Shown: positions 25,850 to 34,836, numbered from the stretch's first letter. The stretch: 64,000 nt of DNA from Orlajensenia sp001423545 (GCA_001423545.1 LMOK01000001.1:744001-808000); one strand, 5' to 3'. Notes: a model not told the origin generated them from the sequence alone. Translations and numbers: made by a program.

Positions 25850-27910
25850 TTAGGTGTCTCGTTTCTCGCTCGTGGCGATCGGGGTGACGGATGCGACGAC
25901 ATCGTCGCGACGGACGAGGGCCCCCTCGCTGGTGGTGAGGGTCACCCGCCCGGTGATCGGGGTGGTGATGCGGTGCTCCATCTTCATGGCCTCGATGGAG
26001 ACGATCGTCTGGCCGGCCTCGACCTCGTCGCCGTCGGCGACGTGCACGGCGACGACGGTGCCCGGCATGGGGGCGCGGAGCTCGGGGCTGTGCGCCTTCC
26101 CGACGCGGTCGACGGCGGCCAGGGAGCGTTCGAGGCGAGCTGCGCGGTCGAGGAGGGCGAGCTCGAAGGCTGCGCCGTCGGAATGCACCCACCCGTGCGT
26201 CCCCTGGGTCGCGATCGTGGGTCGGGTGGCGCGCGACCGAGTCGTACGCGGATCGCGACCCGCCAGCGGCGCCACCGGGACCTCGATGAGCGCCTCGTCG
26301 ACGAGGAAGGTCAGGGTGCGGGGTCGAGGTGCACCCAGGCGGAATCCGGATCGGCTGCGCCAGAGCGGTGAGGCCGAGCCGGGCTGCTGGCGGTCGGTCG
26401 CGCCGAGAGCGGCGGCCACCTCGGCGAGGAGCTCGCGCGATGGGACGGGCCGGCTCGGGGCCGGCATCCGGTCGATGAGTCCGGTGTCGAGGTCGCCGGC
26501 CTGCACGGCGGGTTCGGCGATCAGGCTGCGGAGGAACGCGATGTTCGTCTCGACGCCGAGCACGACGGTGTCGGCGAGGGCGGCGTCGAGCCTGGCGAGA
26601 GCCTCGGCGCGGTCCGCGCCCAGGGCGATCACCTTGGCGAGCATGGGGTCGTAGTGCGGGCTCACCTCGGATCCGTCGGCGATGCCGCTGTCGATGCGGA
26701 TGCCGGTGCCCTGCGGCTCCGCGTAGGCGAGCACGGTGCCGGTCGACGGCAGGAAACCGCGCTCGGGGCTCTCGGCGTAGACGCGCGCCTCGATGGCGTG
26801 GCCGGTGAGATGCACGTCGGACTGGGCGAAGGCGAGAGGCTCCCCCGCAGCGACCCGGAGCTGCTGTTCGACCAGGTCGAACCCCGTGACGAGCTCGGTC
26901 ACCGGATGCTCCACCTGGAGGCGCGTGTTCATCTCGATGAAGAAGAAGTCGTCGGGTCGAGCGGCCGAGACCAGGAACTCGACGGTTCCGGCGCCGCGAT
27001 AGTCGACGCTGCGGGCGGCGTCGCAGGCTGCACGCCCGATGCGCTCGCGGGTCTCGGCGTCGAGCAGCGGCGACGGCGCCTCCTCGATGACCTTCTGGTG
27101 GCGACGCTGCAGCGAGCACTCGCGCTCACCGAGGTGCACGACGGCGCCGTGGGCGTCGGCGAGGACCTGCACCTCGATGTGCCTGGGCTGCTCGATGAAG
27201 CGCTCGAGCAGCAGGGTGTCGTCGCCGAAGGCCGACGCCGCCACGCGCCGCGCTCCGGCGATCGCCTCGGGCAACTCCTCGGCGGTGCTCACGAGCTGCA
27301 TGCCCTTGCCGCCACCTCCGGCCGACGGCTTGATGAGCAGGGGGAAGCCGACTCCGAGCGCGGCCTCGGCGAGGGAGGCGTCGTCGAGGGAGGCATCCGA
27401 GACCCCGGGAACCACGGGAACGTTCGAGAGGGCCACGTGCAGCTTGGAGCGGATCTTGTCGCCCATCACCTCGAGCGCCTGCGCTCCCGGTCCGATGAAG
27501 ACGATGCCTGCGGCCTCGCACGCTGCAGCGAAGGCGGCGTTCTCGCTGAGGAATCCGTAGCCGGGGTGGATGGCCTGGGCGCCGGTGCCGAGGGCGGCGG
27601 CGATGACGCGTTCCCCGTCGAGGTAGCTCTCGCGCGCATCGGCCGGGCCGAGGCGCACGGCGGTGTCGGCCAGCCGCACGTGGAGGGCATCGGCATCCGC
27701 GTCACTGAAGACCGCGACGGACCTGATGCCGAGGCGACGGAGGGTGCGGATGACGCGCACGGCGATCTCGCCGCGGTTGGCGACGAGCACGGTGTGGAAG
27801 AGGGGCATCGCGGGGGTCTCGGGGGTCTCGGTGTTCTCGGTGTTCTCGGACTTCTCGGACTTCTCGGACTTCTCGGACTTCTCGATGTTCCTGGACTTGT
27901 CGACGGTCAT
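25850..27910 (-). CDS. accA1: Acyl-CoA carboxylase alpha subunit (biotin carboxylase-BCCP)
   Basis: A 686-residue fusion of an ATP-grasp biotin carboxylase and biotin carrier domain; with AccD1 it probably forms 3-methylcrotonyl-CoA carboxylase. Residues 36-480 hold the carboxylase (LVANRGEIAVRVIRT, GGGGKGM, ERECSLQRRHQKVIEEAPSP, EMNTRLQVEHPVTE). The biotinyl lysine is K643 in EAMKM. The first 35 residues are a repetitive Glu/Lys/Ser/Thr tail encoded by a 9-base tandem array. Start at 27910 is 5 bases after accD1; an internal ATG at 27805, just before the conserved domain, is the alternative if the repeat is untranslated. Confidence 0.92.
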   Translation of the reverse strand: MTVDKSRNIEKSEKSEKSEKSENTENTETPETPAMPLFHTVLVANRGEIAVRVIRTLRRLGIRSVAVFSDADADALHVRLADTAVRLGPADARESYLDGERVIAAALGTGAQAIHPGYGFLSENAAFAAACEAAGIVFIGPGAQALEVMGDKIRSKLHVALSNVPVVPGVSDASLDDASLAEAALGVGFPLLIKPSAGGGGKGMQLVSTAEELPEAIAGARRVAASAFGDDTLLLERFIEQPRHIEVQVLADAHGAVVHLGERECSLQRRHQKVIEEAPSPLLDAETRERIGRAACDAARSVDYRGAGTVEFLVSAARPDDFFFIEMNTRLQVEHPVTELVTGFDLVEQQLRVAAGEPLAFAQSDVHLTGHAIEARVYAESPERGFLPSTGTVLAYAEPQGTGIRIDSGIADGSEVSPHYDPMLAKVIALGADRAEALARLDAALADTVVLGVETNIAFLRSLIAEPAVQAGDLDTGLIDRMPAPSRPVPSRELLAEVAAALGATDRQQPGSASPLWRSRSGFRLGAPRPRTLTFLVDEALIEVPVAPLAGRDPRTTRSRATRPTIATQGTHGWVHSDGAAFELALLDRAARLERSLAAVDRVGKAHSPELRAPMPGTVVAVHVADGDEVEAGQTIVSIEAMKMEHRITTPITGRVTLTTSEGALVRRDDVVASVTPIATSEKRDT
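27812..27885 (-). repeat. 9-base coding tandem repeat in accA1
   Basis: Successive 9-mers GAGAAGTCC (four copies), GAGAACACC (two) and GAGACCCCC-like units (two) encode EKS, ENT and ETP tripeptides. The variants form blocks, suggesting expansion by slippage and then divergence. Confidence 0.85.
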
Positions 27911-27915
27911 GGCGG

Positions 27916-29568
27916 TCACATCCGGAACAGGCCGAAGCGCGGCTCGGGCAGGGGTGTGCGCGAGCACACGTCGAGGGCGAGGCCGAGCACGGTGCGGGTG
28001 TCTGCCGGATCGATGATGCCGTCGTCCCAGAGGCGGGCCGTGGAGTAGTACGGGCTGCCCTGCGTCTCGTACTGCTCGCGGATGGGGCTCGTGAAGGCGG
28101 ACTCGTCGTCGGCCGACCAGTCCTCGCCACGCGCCTCGAGCTGGTCGCGCTTGACGGTGGCGAGCACGGAGGCCGCCTGCGCGCCGCCCATCACGCTGAT
28201 GCGGGCGTTCGGCCACATCCAGAGGAAGCGCGGCGAGTAGGCCCGGCCGCACATCGAGTAGTTGCCGGCTCCGAAGCTGCCGCCGATCACCACGGTGAGC
28301 TTGGGCACGCGGGTCGTCGCGACGGCGGTCACCATCTTGGCGCCGTGCTTGGCGATGCCGCCGGCCTCGGCATCGCGGCCCACCATGAAGCCGGAGATGT
28401 TCTGCAGGAAGACCAGCGGGATGCCGCGCTGGTCGCACAGCTCGATGAAGTGCGCGCCCTTCATGGCCGATTCGCTGAACAGCACGCCGTTGTTGGCGAC
28501 GATGCCGACCGGGTGGCCGTGGATGTGGGCGAAGCCCGTGACGAGGGTGTCGCCGTACTCCTTCTTGAACTCGTGGAAGGCTGTGGCCGTGTCGGACTCG
28601 GCAGTGGGCGCGTCGATGATGCGGGCGATCACCTCGTGCACGTCGTAGGGCTGCTGCACGTCGACCGGGACCACCGAGGCGAGGTCGTCGGCATCCGTCA
28701 CCGGGTGCATCGGCTCGATCACCGGCCACGCGGATGCCGCCGGCTGCGGCAGCGTCGCCACGATGTCGCGCACGATGGCGAGGGCGTGCTCGTCGTTCTC
28801 GGCGAGGTGGTCGGTGACGCCCGAGGTGTGGGCGTGGAGCTCACCGCCGCCGAGTTCTTCGGGGGTGACGACCTCGCCGATGGCCGCCTTCACGAGTGGA
28901 GGGCCGCCGAGGAAGATGGTGCCCTGCCCGCGCACGATGACGGTCTCGTCGCTCATGGCGGGAACATAGGCGCCACCGGCCGTGCACGAGCCGAGCACGG
29001 CGGCGACCTGCGGGATGCCGGCGGCGGACAGGCGCGCCTGGTTGAAGAAGATGCGTCCGAAGTGGTCGCGGTCGGGGAACACCTCGTCCTGCATCGGGAG
29101 GAAGGCGCCGCCGGAGTCGACGAGGTAGATGCACGGGAGCCGGTTCTCGAAGGCGATCTCCTGCGCGCGCAGGTGCTTCTTGACCGTCATCGGGTAGTAG
29201 GTGCCGCCCTTGACCGTGGCGTCGTTGGCGATGACGAGCACGTGGCGTCCGTGCACCAGGCCGATGCCGGCGATGAGGCCGGCTGCCGGCGTCGCGTCGT
29301 CGTAGAGGCCGTCGCCGGCGAGGGGCGCGATCTCGAGGAAGGGGCTGCCGTCGTCCAGGAGCGTGTCGACCCGCTCGCGGGGCAGGAGCTTTCCGCGTTG
29401 AGTGTGCCGGTCACGCGAGGACTGGCTGCCGCCCTCTGCTGCCGTGGCGAGGCGGGCGTGGAGCTCGGCGACGAGGGCGTTCTGGGCCGCGGCGTTGGCG
29501 TCGGCGGCGGTGGCTGCTGGGCTGCCCGCGGCGGCGGTCGTGCTGGGAGCGCTGGTGGGTGGCGGCAT
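27916..29568 (-). CDS. accD1: Acyl-CoA carboxylase beta subunit (methylcrotonyl-CoA carboxyltransferase)
   Basis: A 550-residue crotonase-fold carboxyltransferase. N-half glycine loop GSCTAGGAYVPAMSDE and C-half GGSFGAGNYSMCGRAY, FLQNISGFMVG, are those of MCC/glutaconyl-type beta subunits rather than the propionyl-CoA type. The Ala/Thr-rich first 30 residues are unconserved. It heads the accD1-accA1-acyl-CoA dehydrogenase-maoC-citE operon and faces the TetR gene across a 102-base region with two operators. Confidence 0.93.
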   Translation of the reverse strand: MPPPTSAPSTTAAAGSPAATAADANAAAQNALVAELHARLATAAEGGSQSSRDRHTQRGKLLPRERVDTLLDDGSPFLEIAPLAGDGLYDDATPAAGLIAGIGLVHGRHVLVIANDATVKGGTYYPMTVKKHLRAQEIAFENRLPCIYLVDSGGAFLPMQDEVFPDRDHFGRIFFNQARLSAAGIPQVAAVLGSCTAGGAYVPAMSDETVIVRGQGTIFLGGPPLVKAAIGEVVTPEELGGGELHAHTSGVTDHLAENDEHALAIVRDIVATLPQPAASAWPVIEPMHPVTDADDLASVVPVDVQQPYDVHEVIARIIDAPTAESDTATAFHEFKKEYGDTLVTGFAHIHGHPVGIVANNGVLFSESAMKGAHFIELCDQRGIPLVFLQNISGFMVGRDAEAGGIAKHGAKMVTAVATTRVPKLTVVIGGSFGAGNYSMCGRAYSPRFLWMWPNARISVMGGAQAASVLATVKRDQLEARGEDWSADDESAFTSPIREQYETQGSPYYSTARLWDDGIIDPADTRTVLGLALDVCSRTPLPEPRFGLFRM

Positions 29569-29624
29569 CCGGGGGTCTCGTCTCCATCGACGGCGCGGTT
29601 CCTTGTGGGCTCCGCGTGCTTTCG

Positions 29625-29666
29625 GTTAGTGTTCACTAACTGGACTCAACGTTAGCGAGCGTTAAC
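29625..29666. promoter_or_regulatory. Two TetR-type operators between accD1 and its divergent regulator
   Basis: Site 1, 29625-29640, is GTTAGTG-TT-CACTAAC with perfect 7-base arms. Site 2, 29651-29666, is GTTAGCG-AG-CGTTAAC with one mismatch. Their centres are 26 bases apart and site 2 ends 4 bases before the tetR ATG. This is the layout of an autoregulated divergent TetR switch for the leucine operon. Confidence 0.8.
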
Positions 29667-29670
29667 TGAA

Positions 29671-30300
29671 ATGGCAAGCACCCCACCGAGCACGGCCGCG
29701 GCGAGCGCCGCCGTTCCCACCGAGCGGGCGCGCGCGAAGGCCGATCGCCGCGGTACCCTGCTGACCGCCGCCGCCGCCCTCTTCGCCGAACGCGGATTCG
29801 CCGGCGTCTCGATCGACGATCTCGGGGCCGCCGCCGGAGTGAGCGGCCCCGCTGTGTACAGGCACTTCGCCGGTAAGCAGGCCGTGCTCGCCGCCATCCT
29901 GGTCGACGCCAGCACCGGCCTGCTCGACGGCGGTCGCGCCGTGGTGTCGGCGAGTCCGGCGGCTTCGGATGCCCTGGCCGCTCTCGTGCACTTCCACGTC
30001 GACTTCGCGCTCGGCAACGCCGACGTCATCCTCGTGCAGGATCGCGACATCGCGAGCCTCGCCGCATCCGACAGCCATGCCGTGCGCAGCCTGCAGCGTC
30101 GCTATGTCGAGCTCTGGGTCGGCGTGCTCGCCCTGCTGCATCCATCGCGAACGGATGCCGAACTGCGGGTGCGCGCCCACGCCGCGTTCGGCCTCATGAA
30201 CTCCACGCCGCACAGCGCCCGGACCGGCACCCGCCAGCCCGCCGACGCCGTCGTGCGCGCGGCGCTGGAGCAGATGGCGCTGGCGTCGCTGGAGGCGTAA
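29671..30300 (+). CDS. TetR/AcrR-family regulator of the acc operon
   Basis: A 209-residue regulator with the TetR HTH at about 27-72 (LLTAAAALFAERGFAGVSIDDLGAAAGVSGPAVYRHFAGK). The C-terminal ligand domain contains many Ala/Asp and an internal HVDFALGN helix. It is transcribed away from accD1 with two matching palindromes between them, so it probably represses the operon and itself, with a CoA ester of the pathway as the likely ligand (inference). No Shine-Dalgarno precedes the ATG. Confidence 0.87.
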   Translation: MASTPPSTAAASAAVPTERARAKADRRGTLLTAAAALFAERGFAGVSIDDLGAAAGVSGPAVYRHFAGKQAVLAAILVDASTGLLDGGRAVVSASPAASDALAALVHFHVDFALGNADVILVQDRDIASLAASDSHAVRSLQRRYVELWVGVLALLHPSRTDAELRVRAHAAFGLMNSTPHSARTGTRQPADAVVRAALEQMALASLEA

Positions 30301-30512
30301 GGGCGGCGCTGCAGTGGCGCGCACTCGCATGCCCCCCTGTCCTGCGCAATTCAGGCTGTATTCGGCTCGGCAGGCTACATTCGCCGATATCCTCCTGCCC
30401 TGCCTCATCGATCCTCCGCTGTGACTCCTCCCCCCTCGCATCCGTCGTCAGGCGTTCCACGTGCGCGGCCGTCCGGCAGTTGTCGACGGGTCGGGTGCGC
30501 GAGAGTGAACGG

Positions 30513-31457
30513 ATGCCGAGCGTCGCTGACACCATGACGGCCCTGGGGCAGGTCGCCACCGCCTCGACGCTCGCCGCCAACGGAATTCGCCGGTCGGACA
30601 TCTCCATCGCGCTGGGCACCGGCGAACTCCGTCGGTTGCGGCGCGGCTGGTTCGCAACGCCGAACGCTGACGCGGATCAACTACGGGCGGTCGCGCTCGG
30701 CGGGCGACTCGGATGCGTGAGCGCGCTGCGCCGCTGGGGCGTCTGGTCGGGAGCAGGCGATGACCTGCACGTCACCGTCCCGCGCAGCGCTTCGCATCTC
30801 GCTCTGGATTCCGACTCCGAGCCACGGTCCCTTCGACCCGCACTGTGGCATCCGTCGATCGACCGGCGTCTGACACAGGGACGGTCGATTCGTCTCGCCT
30901 CCCCGACGCGACCCATCGTGCACTGGGCCGAACACCCGCACCCCGAGCGCCGACTTGATTGGATCGTCTCGGCGCACCAGGCCTTGAGCCAGGCCGTCCT
31001 CTGTCAGGACGAGGAGAACGCGATCGCGTGCCTGGACTCGGCCATCCGCCATGGAGTCATCCGCGAGAAGGCGGCGCGGTCCATCCTCAGCGCACTTCCG
31101 GCGCGGCTCCATCCACTCGGCCGCGAGCTGACGCCCACGGCTGACTCGGGGTGGGAATCCATAGCGATCACCCGGATCCGCCGCGGTGGATTCGCGGTGC
31201 GGTCGCAAGCGGAGATCGCGGGCGTCGGGCGGCTCGACGGCCTCATCGAGGACTGTGTCGGGCTCGAGGTGAACGGACTCGGCTTCCACGTGGGTGCGAC
31301 CGCGGTGCAACGCGACGTCAGCCGGGTACTGGTCGCTCAACGACTCGGAATCCCGACCATCACGGTCACCCCACGGCATGTGAGCGACGACTGGCTGGCG
31401 ACCTGGGAGACGATCGTGCGCGTGGTGACCGATGAAATGCAGCGCCACGGTCGGTGA
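30513..31457 (+). CDS. AbiEi-like N-terminus with DUF559-type nuclease-like C-terminus
   Basis: A 314-residue orphan. The N-terminal winged-helix/AbiEi_4-like part covers about 1-70 (TASTLAANGIRRSDISIALGTGELRRLRRGWFA). The C-terminal 100 residues resemble DUF559/Vsr-type PD-(D/E)xK folds: GRLDGLIEDCVGLEVNG with E-x-N where the usual motif has E-x-D or E-x-K, then QRDVSRVLVAQRLG and TVTPRHV. Such fusions are frequent in Microbacteriaceae; function unknown. No AbiEii-type toxin gene is adjacent. The start at 30513 is the first plausible ATG; 30534 is possible. Confidence 0.7.
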   Translation: MPSVADTMTALGQVATASTLAANGIRRSDISIALGTGELRRLRRGWFATPNADADQLRAVALGGRLGCVSALRRWGVWSGAGDDLHVTVPRSASHLALDSDSEPRSLRPALWHPSIDRRLTQGRSIRLASPTRPIVHWAEHPHPERRLDWIVSAHQALSQAVLCQDEENAIACLDSAIRHGVIREKAARSILSALPARLHPLGRELTPTADSGWESIAITRIRRGGFAVRSQAEIAGVGRLDGLIEDCVGLEVNGLGFHVGATAVQRDVSRVLVAQRLGIPTITVTPRHVSDDWLATWETIVRVVTDEMQRHGR

Positions 31458-31581
31458 GGGCGATCCGCCAGTGGCTACCCAGGAGGTCGGATGTGCCAGC
31501 GCAGGCTGGATTCGGCAACAAGGGCCTCCTGAGCGCAATCGCGCCTGAACTGTGCGCGTGACGAGGGGTGCGCGGGTGCGC

Positions 31582-32151
31582 TCAGCCGGCGAGCGCCGCG
31601 GCGATGTGGCGCGCCCCGTACTCGAACGCCTCGTCGACGTCGCCGCCGAGGCGGAACGCGCCCGAGAGCTCCATGGTGATGAACCCGTTCGCCCACGCGG
31701 TGATGGTGCGCGCCGCGGGGAGGGCGTCGGCGGGGCCGACGAGCCGCTCCGCGACGGCCAGAACGGCGGCACTCGAACGTTCGAGGGCGCTCGCCTGGGC
31801 GGCATCCGGAACCTCGGCGAAGATCAGGCGGTACTCGGCCGGGTTCTCGCGGGCGAAGGCGCGCATGGTGCGGGCGAGCTCGACCAGGTCGGCGCTCGCG
31901 TCCCGGGGGCCCGCTTCCCCGTTGGCGGCCAAGGCGGCGTCGACGCGCGCATCGAGATCGTGCAGGGAAGTCTCGACCACGAGACGAAGCAGGTCGTCAC
32001 GTCCGCGCACTCGCTTGTACAGCGACGGCGCGCGCACGCCGACGCGTTCGGCGACGGCCTGCATGGTGAGTCCGGGCAGCCCGTCGGAGCGCAGGATCTC
32101 ACGGCCGGCGGCGATGATGGCCTCGAGCGAGGTGCGGTCGGGGGTCGGCAT
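31582..32151 (-). CDS. TetR/AcrR-family regulator
   Basis: A 189-residue TetR protein. HTH at about 8-52 (LEAIIAAGREILRSDGLPGLTMQAVAERVGVRAPSLYKRVRGRDDL); the ligand domain belongs to the group with WHG-type C-terminus (TMRAFARENPAEYRLIF). The start at 32151 has GAAGGAG six bases upstream. It is divergent from the metallo-hydrolase gene, with repeated 9-mers between them that are probable operators. Confidence 0.88.
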   Translation of the reverse strand: MPTPDRTSLEAIIAAGREILRSDGLPGLTMQAVAERVGVRAPSLYKRVRGRDDLLRLVVETSLHDLDARVDAALAANGEAGPRDASADLVELARTMRAFARENPAEYRLIFAEVPDAAQASALERSSAAVLAVAERLVGPADALPAARTITAWANGFITMELSGAFRLGGDVDEAFEYGARHIAAALAG

Positions 32152-32176
32152 CCGTTCTCCTTCGGTCAGGCGTATC

Positions 32177-32223
32177 TGATAGCTATTGACTTTAGCCATC
32201 AAGGCTACGTAGCATAGCCATCA
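32177..32223. promoter_or_regulatory. Promoter with three operator half-sites between tetR and the metallo-hydrolase
   Basis: TGATAGCTA (32177-32185) is an inverted, one-mismatch copy of TAGCCATCA, which occurs at 32193-32201 and 32215-32223. TTGACT (32186-32191) and TAGCAT (32210-32215), with an 18-base spacer, form a good promoter for the hydrolase gene, lying between and over the repeats. Confidence 0.7.
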
Positions 32224-32258
32224 GGACGATCATCACACATCCGGAAGGATCTCTCGAC

Positions 32259-32993
32259 ATGCAACTCGCACCGTCACTGCACCGTATCGGCAACGACATC
32301 GTCGCCGCCTACCTCATCGACACCGAGGACGGCGTGACGATCATCGACGCCGGCCTCGCCGGGCACTGGGGCGAGCTCGAGAAGGAGCTCGCCGCGATGG
32401 GCCGCGGACTCGGCGACGTGCGCGGGCTCGTGCTCACGCACGGCGACAGCGATCACATCGGCTTCGCTGAGCGCCTGCGCCGGGAGCAGGGCGTTCCCGT
32501 CTACGTGCACGAGGCCGATGCCGCCCGCGCCCGAGGAGAGTTCAAGCCGAAGGCGCAGTGGGGGCGGATGCGGCTTCGAGGCGTGACGAGCTTCTTCTGG
32601 TACGCCGCTCGCAAGGGCGGGCTGCGCACCACCTACCTGCGCGAGGTCACGACCATGGCCGACGGCGATGTCCTCGATCTGCCGGGCGCGCCGCGCATCA
32701 TCGGCCTGCCCGGGCACTCGGCCGGCAGCGTCGCCATCCACGTTCCCTCGGTCGGCGCCCTCTTCGTCGGCGATGCGCTCACCACGCGCCACGTGCTCAC
32801 GGGAATCAGCGGGCCTCAGCCGGCGCCGTTCACCGACGAGCCGGCGCAGGCGATCGACTCGCTCACTCACCTCGAGGGACTCGGCGCGACCTGGGTACTG
32901 CCCGGACACGGGGCTCCGTGGCGTGGAGGCAGCGACGAGGTGGTCCGGCAGGTTCGGGCTGCGGCATCCGCCGGCTCAGCCCACACGTCCTGA
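32259..32993 (+). CDS. MBL-fold metallo-hydrolase
   Basis: A 244-residue metallo-beta-lactamase-fold protein. The zinc motif is LTHGDSDHIGF (HxDxDH type), followed by LPGHSAGSVAIHV, FVGDAL and VLPGHG, a complete binuclear site of the glyoxalase-II/lactonase branch. Substrate unknown. It is transcribed away from a TetR gene that probably controls it, suggesting inducible detoxification. ATG preceded by GGAAGGA. Confidence 0.88.
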   Translation: MQLAPSLHRIGNDIVAAYLIDTEDGVTIIDAGLAGHWGELEKELAAMGRGLGDVRGLVLTHGDSDHIGFAERLRREQGVPVYVHEADAARARGEFKPKAQWGRMRLRGVTSFFWYAARKGGLRTTYLREVTTMADGDVLDLPGAPRIIGLPGHSAGSVAIHVPSVGALFVGDALTTRHVLTGISGPQPAPFTDEPAQAIDSLTHLEGLGATWVLPGHGAPWRGGSDEVVRQVRAAASAGSAHTS

Positions 32994-33005
32994 CGAAGAG
33001 CGTGA

Positions 33006-33311
33006 CTACGCGACCGCGGGCGTCGCCCCCTGCTCGTCTGCGAGAGCCTGGATGCGCTTCGCCAACCCCACGTCGCGCGCCGTCACTCCCCCGGCGTCGT
33101 GCGAGGTGAGGTCGAACACGAGCGAGCCGTAGCCCACGAGCACGTCGGGATGGTGATCGAGTTCGTCGGCCACCACGGCGACGGCGTCGAGCAGGCGCAC
33201 GGCGCTCGCGAAGTCGGCGGTGGAGAACGACGCAGTCAGCGAGTCGTCCTCGTGGGTGAAGGCGGTGCCGTCGAGTTCGGCGGCCGTATCGGAGGGGTCC
33301 AGGGTTGCCAT
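33006..33311 (-). CDS. 4a-hydroxytetrahydrobiopterin dehydratase
   Basis: A 101-residue pterin-4a-carbinolamine dehydratase (PCD/DCoH). The motif ELDHHPDVLVGYGSLVFDLTSHDAGGVTARD carries the conserved histidines. In bacteria it usually accompanies phenylalanine hydroxylase or acts in pterin recycling; no hydroxylase is in this window, so its partner is elsewhere. It is convergent with the hydrolase gene, 12 bases apart. Confidence 0.9.
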   Translation of the reverse strand: MATLDPSDTAAELDGTAFTHEDDSLTASFSTADFASAVRLLDAVAVVADELDHHPDVLVGYGSLVFDLTSHDAGGVTARDVGLAKRIQALADEQGATPAVA

Positions 33312-33387
33312 GGGGTCATACTCCTCCCCCGGGGCCGTCGCTGGGGTGCGGTATCCACAACCTCCCGACTTCCGGGCGACGGATGCC

Positions 33388-34836
33388 TCACACCATCGCG
33401 AACGCCCGGGCCGGATCGCGCAGCATCATGCCGATGTCGGCGAGGAAGCGCGATCCCTGCTCTCCGTCGACCAGCCTGTGGTCGAAGGACAGGCTGAGCG
33501 TCATCACGTCTCGGAGCGCGATGCCGCCCTCGTGCTCCCTCGGCTCCCGGCGCACCGCGCCCATCGCGAGGATGGCGGCCTCACCCGGGTTCAGGATGGG
33601 AGTGCCCGCGTCGATGCCGAAGACGCCGATGTTGGTGATGGAGATCGTGCCTCCGCTCAGGCGTGCGGGCTCGGTGCGACCGTCGCGGGCCGTCGCCGTC
33701 AGGGCGGCGAGGGCATCGGCGAGGTCCGGCAGCGTGAGGTCGCCGGCATCCGGGATGTTCGGCACGACCAGCCCACGAGGGGTCGCGGCCGCGATGCCGA
33801 GGTTCACGTAGTGGAACTCGACGATCTCCTGCGCGGCCTCGTCCCAGTGCGTGTTGACCGACGGGTTGCGGCGAACGGCGATGCACAGGGCCTTGGCCAC
33901 GATCGCGAGGATTCCGATGCGGTGCTCGGCGAGGGAGCGATCCTGCTTGAGGCGCGCGAGCAGCTCCATCGTGGCCGTGACGTCGACGGTGAGGAACTCC
34001 GTGACGTGCGGCGCGGTAAACGCGCTCTGCACCATGGCGGCCGCCGTGTGCTTGCGCACGCTGCGGATGGGGGTGCGGGTCTCGCGCTCGGCGCCGGAAG
34101 CCCGGCGGGACGAGGGCTCAGGGGTCGGTCGGTTCGGGTCGTTGCCGACCCCTGAGGGCATCGCGGATGCGGCTGCTTCCACATCCTCACGAGTGATGAG
34201 TCCCTGGTCGCCCGTGCCTGCGAGCTGCGCCAGATCGATTCCCAGATCGTGGGCGAGCTTGCGCACGGGCGGAGTCGAGCGAGGACGGTCGACCGGGGTC
34301 GCGGATGCTGCGGCCGGCGTCGACGCCGGGGCTGCGGATGCCGGAACAGCGGTCGGAAGGGCTTCCGGGGCCGGAACCGCCCCCGGGGCCGGAGCCGCGG
34401 CCGGAACCGCTGCCGGAGCCACCTGAACGCTCGCCGACTCGCCTCCCGCACGGCGCGCACGCCGTTGCGGCACGCCGCTCTCGACGCGGGCGCCGTACCC
34501 GACGAGGTTCGGCGCCGGCGACTCCGCTGCGCCGCGGGATGCGGCGTCGGGAGCGGCATCCGTCGCCCGAGAGCCCACGAGCCCTGCCGAGGCCTCCACC
34601 TCGAATGCGACGATCGGCTCACCCACGTTCACCGTCACCCCGGGTTCGGCGTAGAGCCGCGCCACGATGCCGGCGTAGGGCGACGGCAACTCGACGATGG
34701 CCTTGGCGGTCTCGACCTCGGCGATCACCTGGTTGAGCGTCACCGTGTCGCCGACGCCGACGTGCCAGTTCACGATCTCGGACTCGGTGAGTCCCTCGCC
34801 GAGATCGGGCAGGCGGAAGTCCATCAGCACGCTCAC
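33388..34836 (-). CDS. bkdC: Branched-chain 2-oxoacid dehydrogenase E2 (dihydrolipoamide acyltransferase)
   Basis: A 482-residue E2. One lipoyl domain with K45 (EVETAKAIVE); a Pro/Ala-rich linker; an E3-binding domain near 175-210 (RKLAHDLGIDLAQLAGTGDQGLITRED); another linker; and the catalytic CoA-acyltransferase domain ending in SLSFDHRLVDGEQGS. The linkers are longer and more Ala/Pro-rich than usual. GTG start overlaps the bkdB stop by 4 bases. Confidence 0.93.
   Translation of the reverse strand: MSVLMDFRLPDLGEGLTESEIVNWHVGVGDTVTLNQVIAEVETAKAIVELPSPYAGIVARLYAEPGVTVNVGEPIVAFEVEASAGLVGSRATDAAPDAASRGAAESPAPNLVGYGARVESGVPQRRARRAGGESASVQVAPAAVPAAAPAPGAVPAPEALPTAVPASAAPASTPAAASATPVDRPRSTPPVRKLAHDLGIDLAQLAGTGDQGLITREDVEAAASAMPSGVGNDPNRPTPEPSSRRASGAERETRTPIRSVRKHTAAAMVQSAFTAPHVTEFLTVDVTATMELLARLKQDRSLAEHRIGILAIVAKALCIAVRRNPSVNTHWDEAAQEIVEFHYVNLGIAAATPRGLVVPNIPDAGDLTLPDLADALAALTATARDGRTEPARLSGGTISITNIGVFGIDAGTPILNPGEAAILAMGAVRREPREHEGGIALRDVMTLSLSFDHRLVDGEQGSRFLADIGMMLRDPARAFAMV

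Noticed and set aside
27911..28729. N-terminal extension of accA1 giving a 959-residue frame
   Set aside because: The extra stretch is the shadow of accD1 in another frame and has no homology; the frame's real start is at 27910.
30513..31457. Type IV toxin-antitoxin system (AbiE)
   Set aside because: Only an AbiEi-like N-terminus is present; no nucleotidyltransferase (AbiEii) gene lies on either side.
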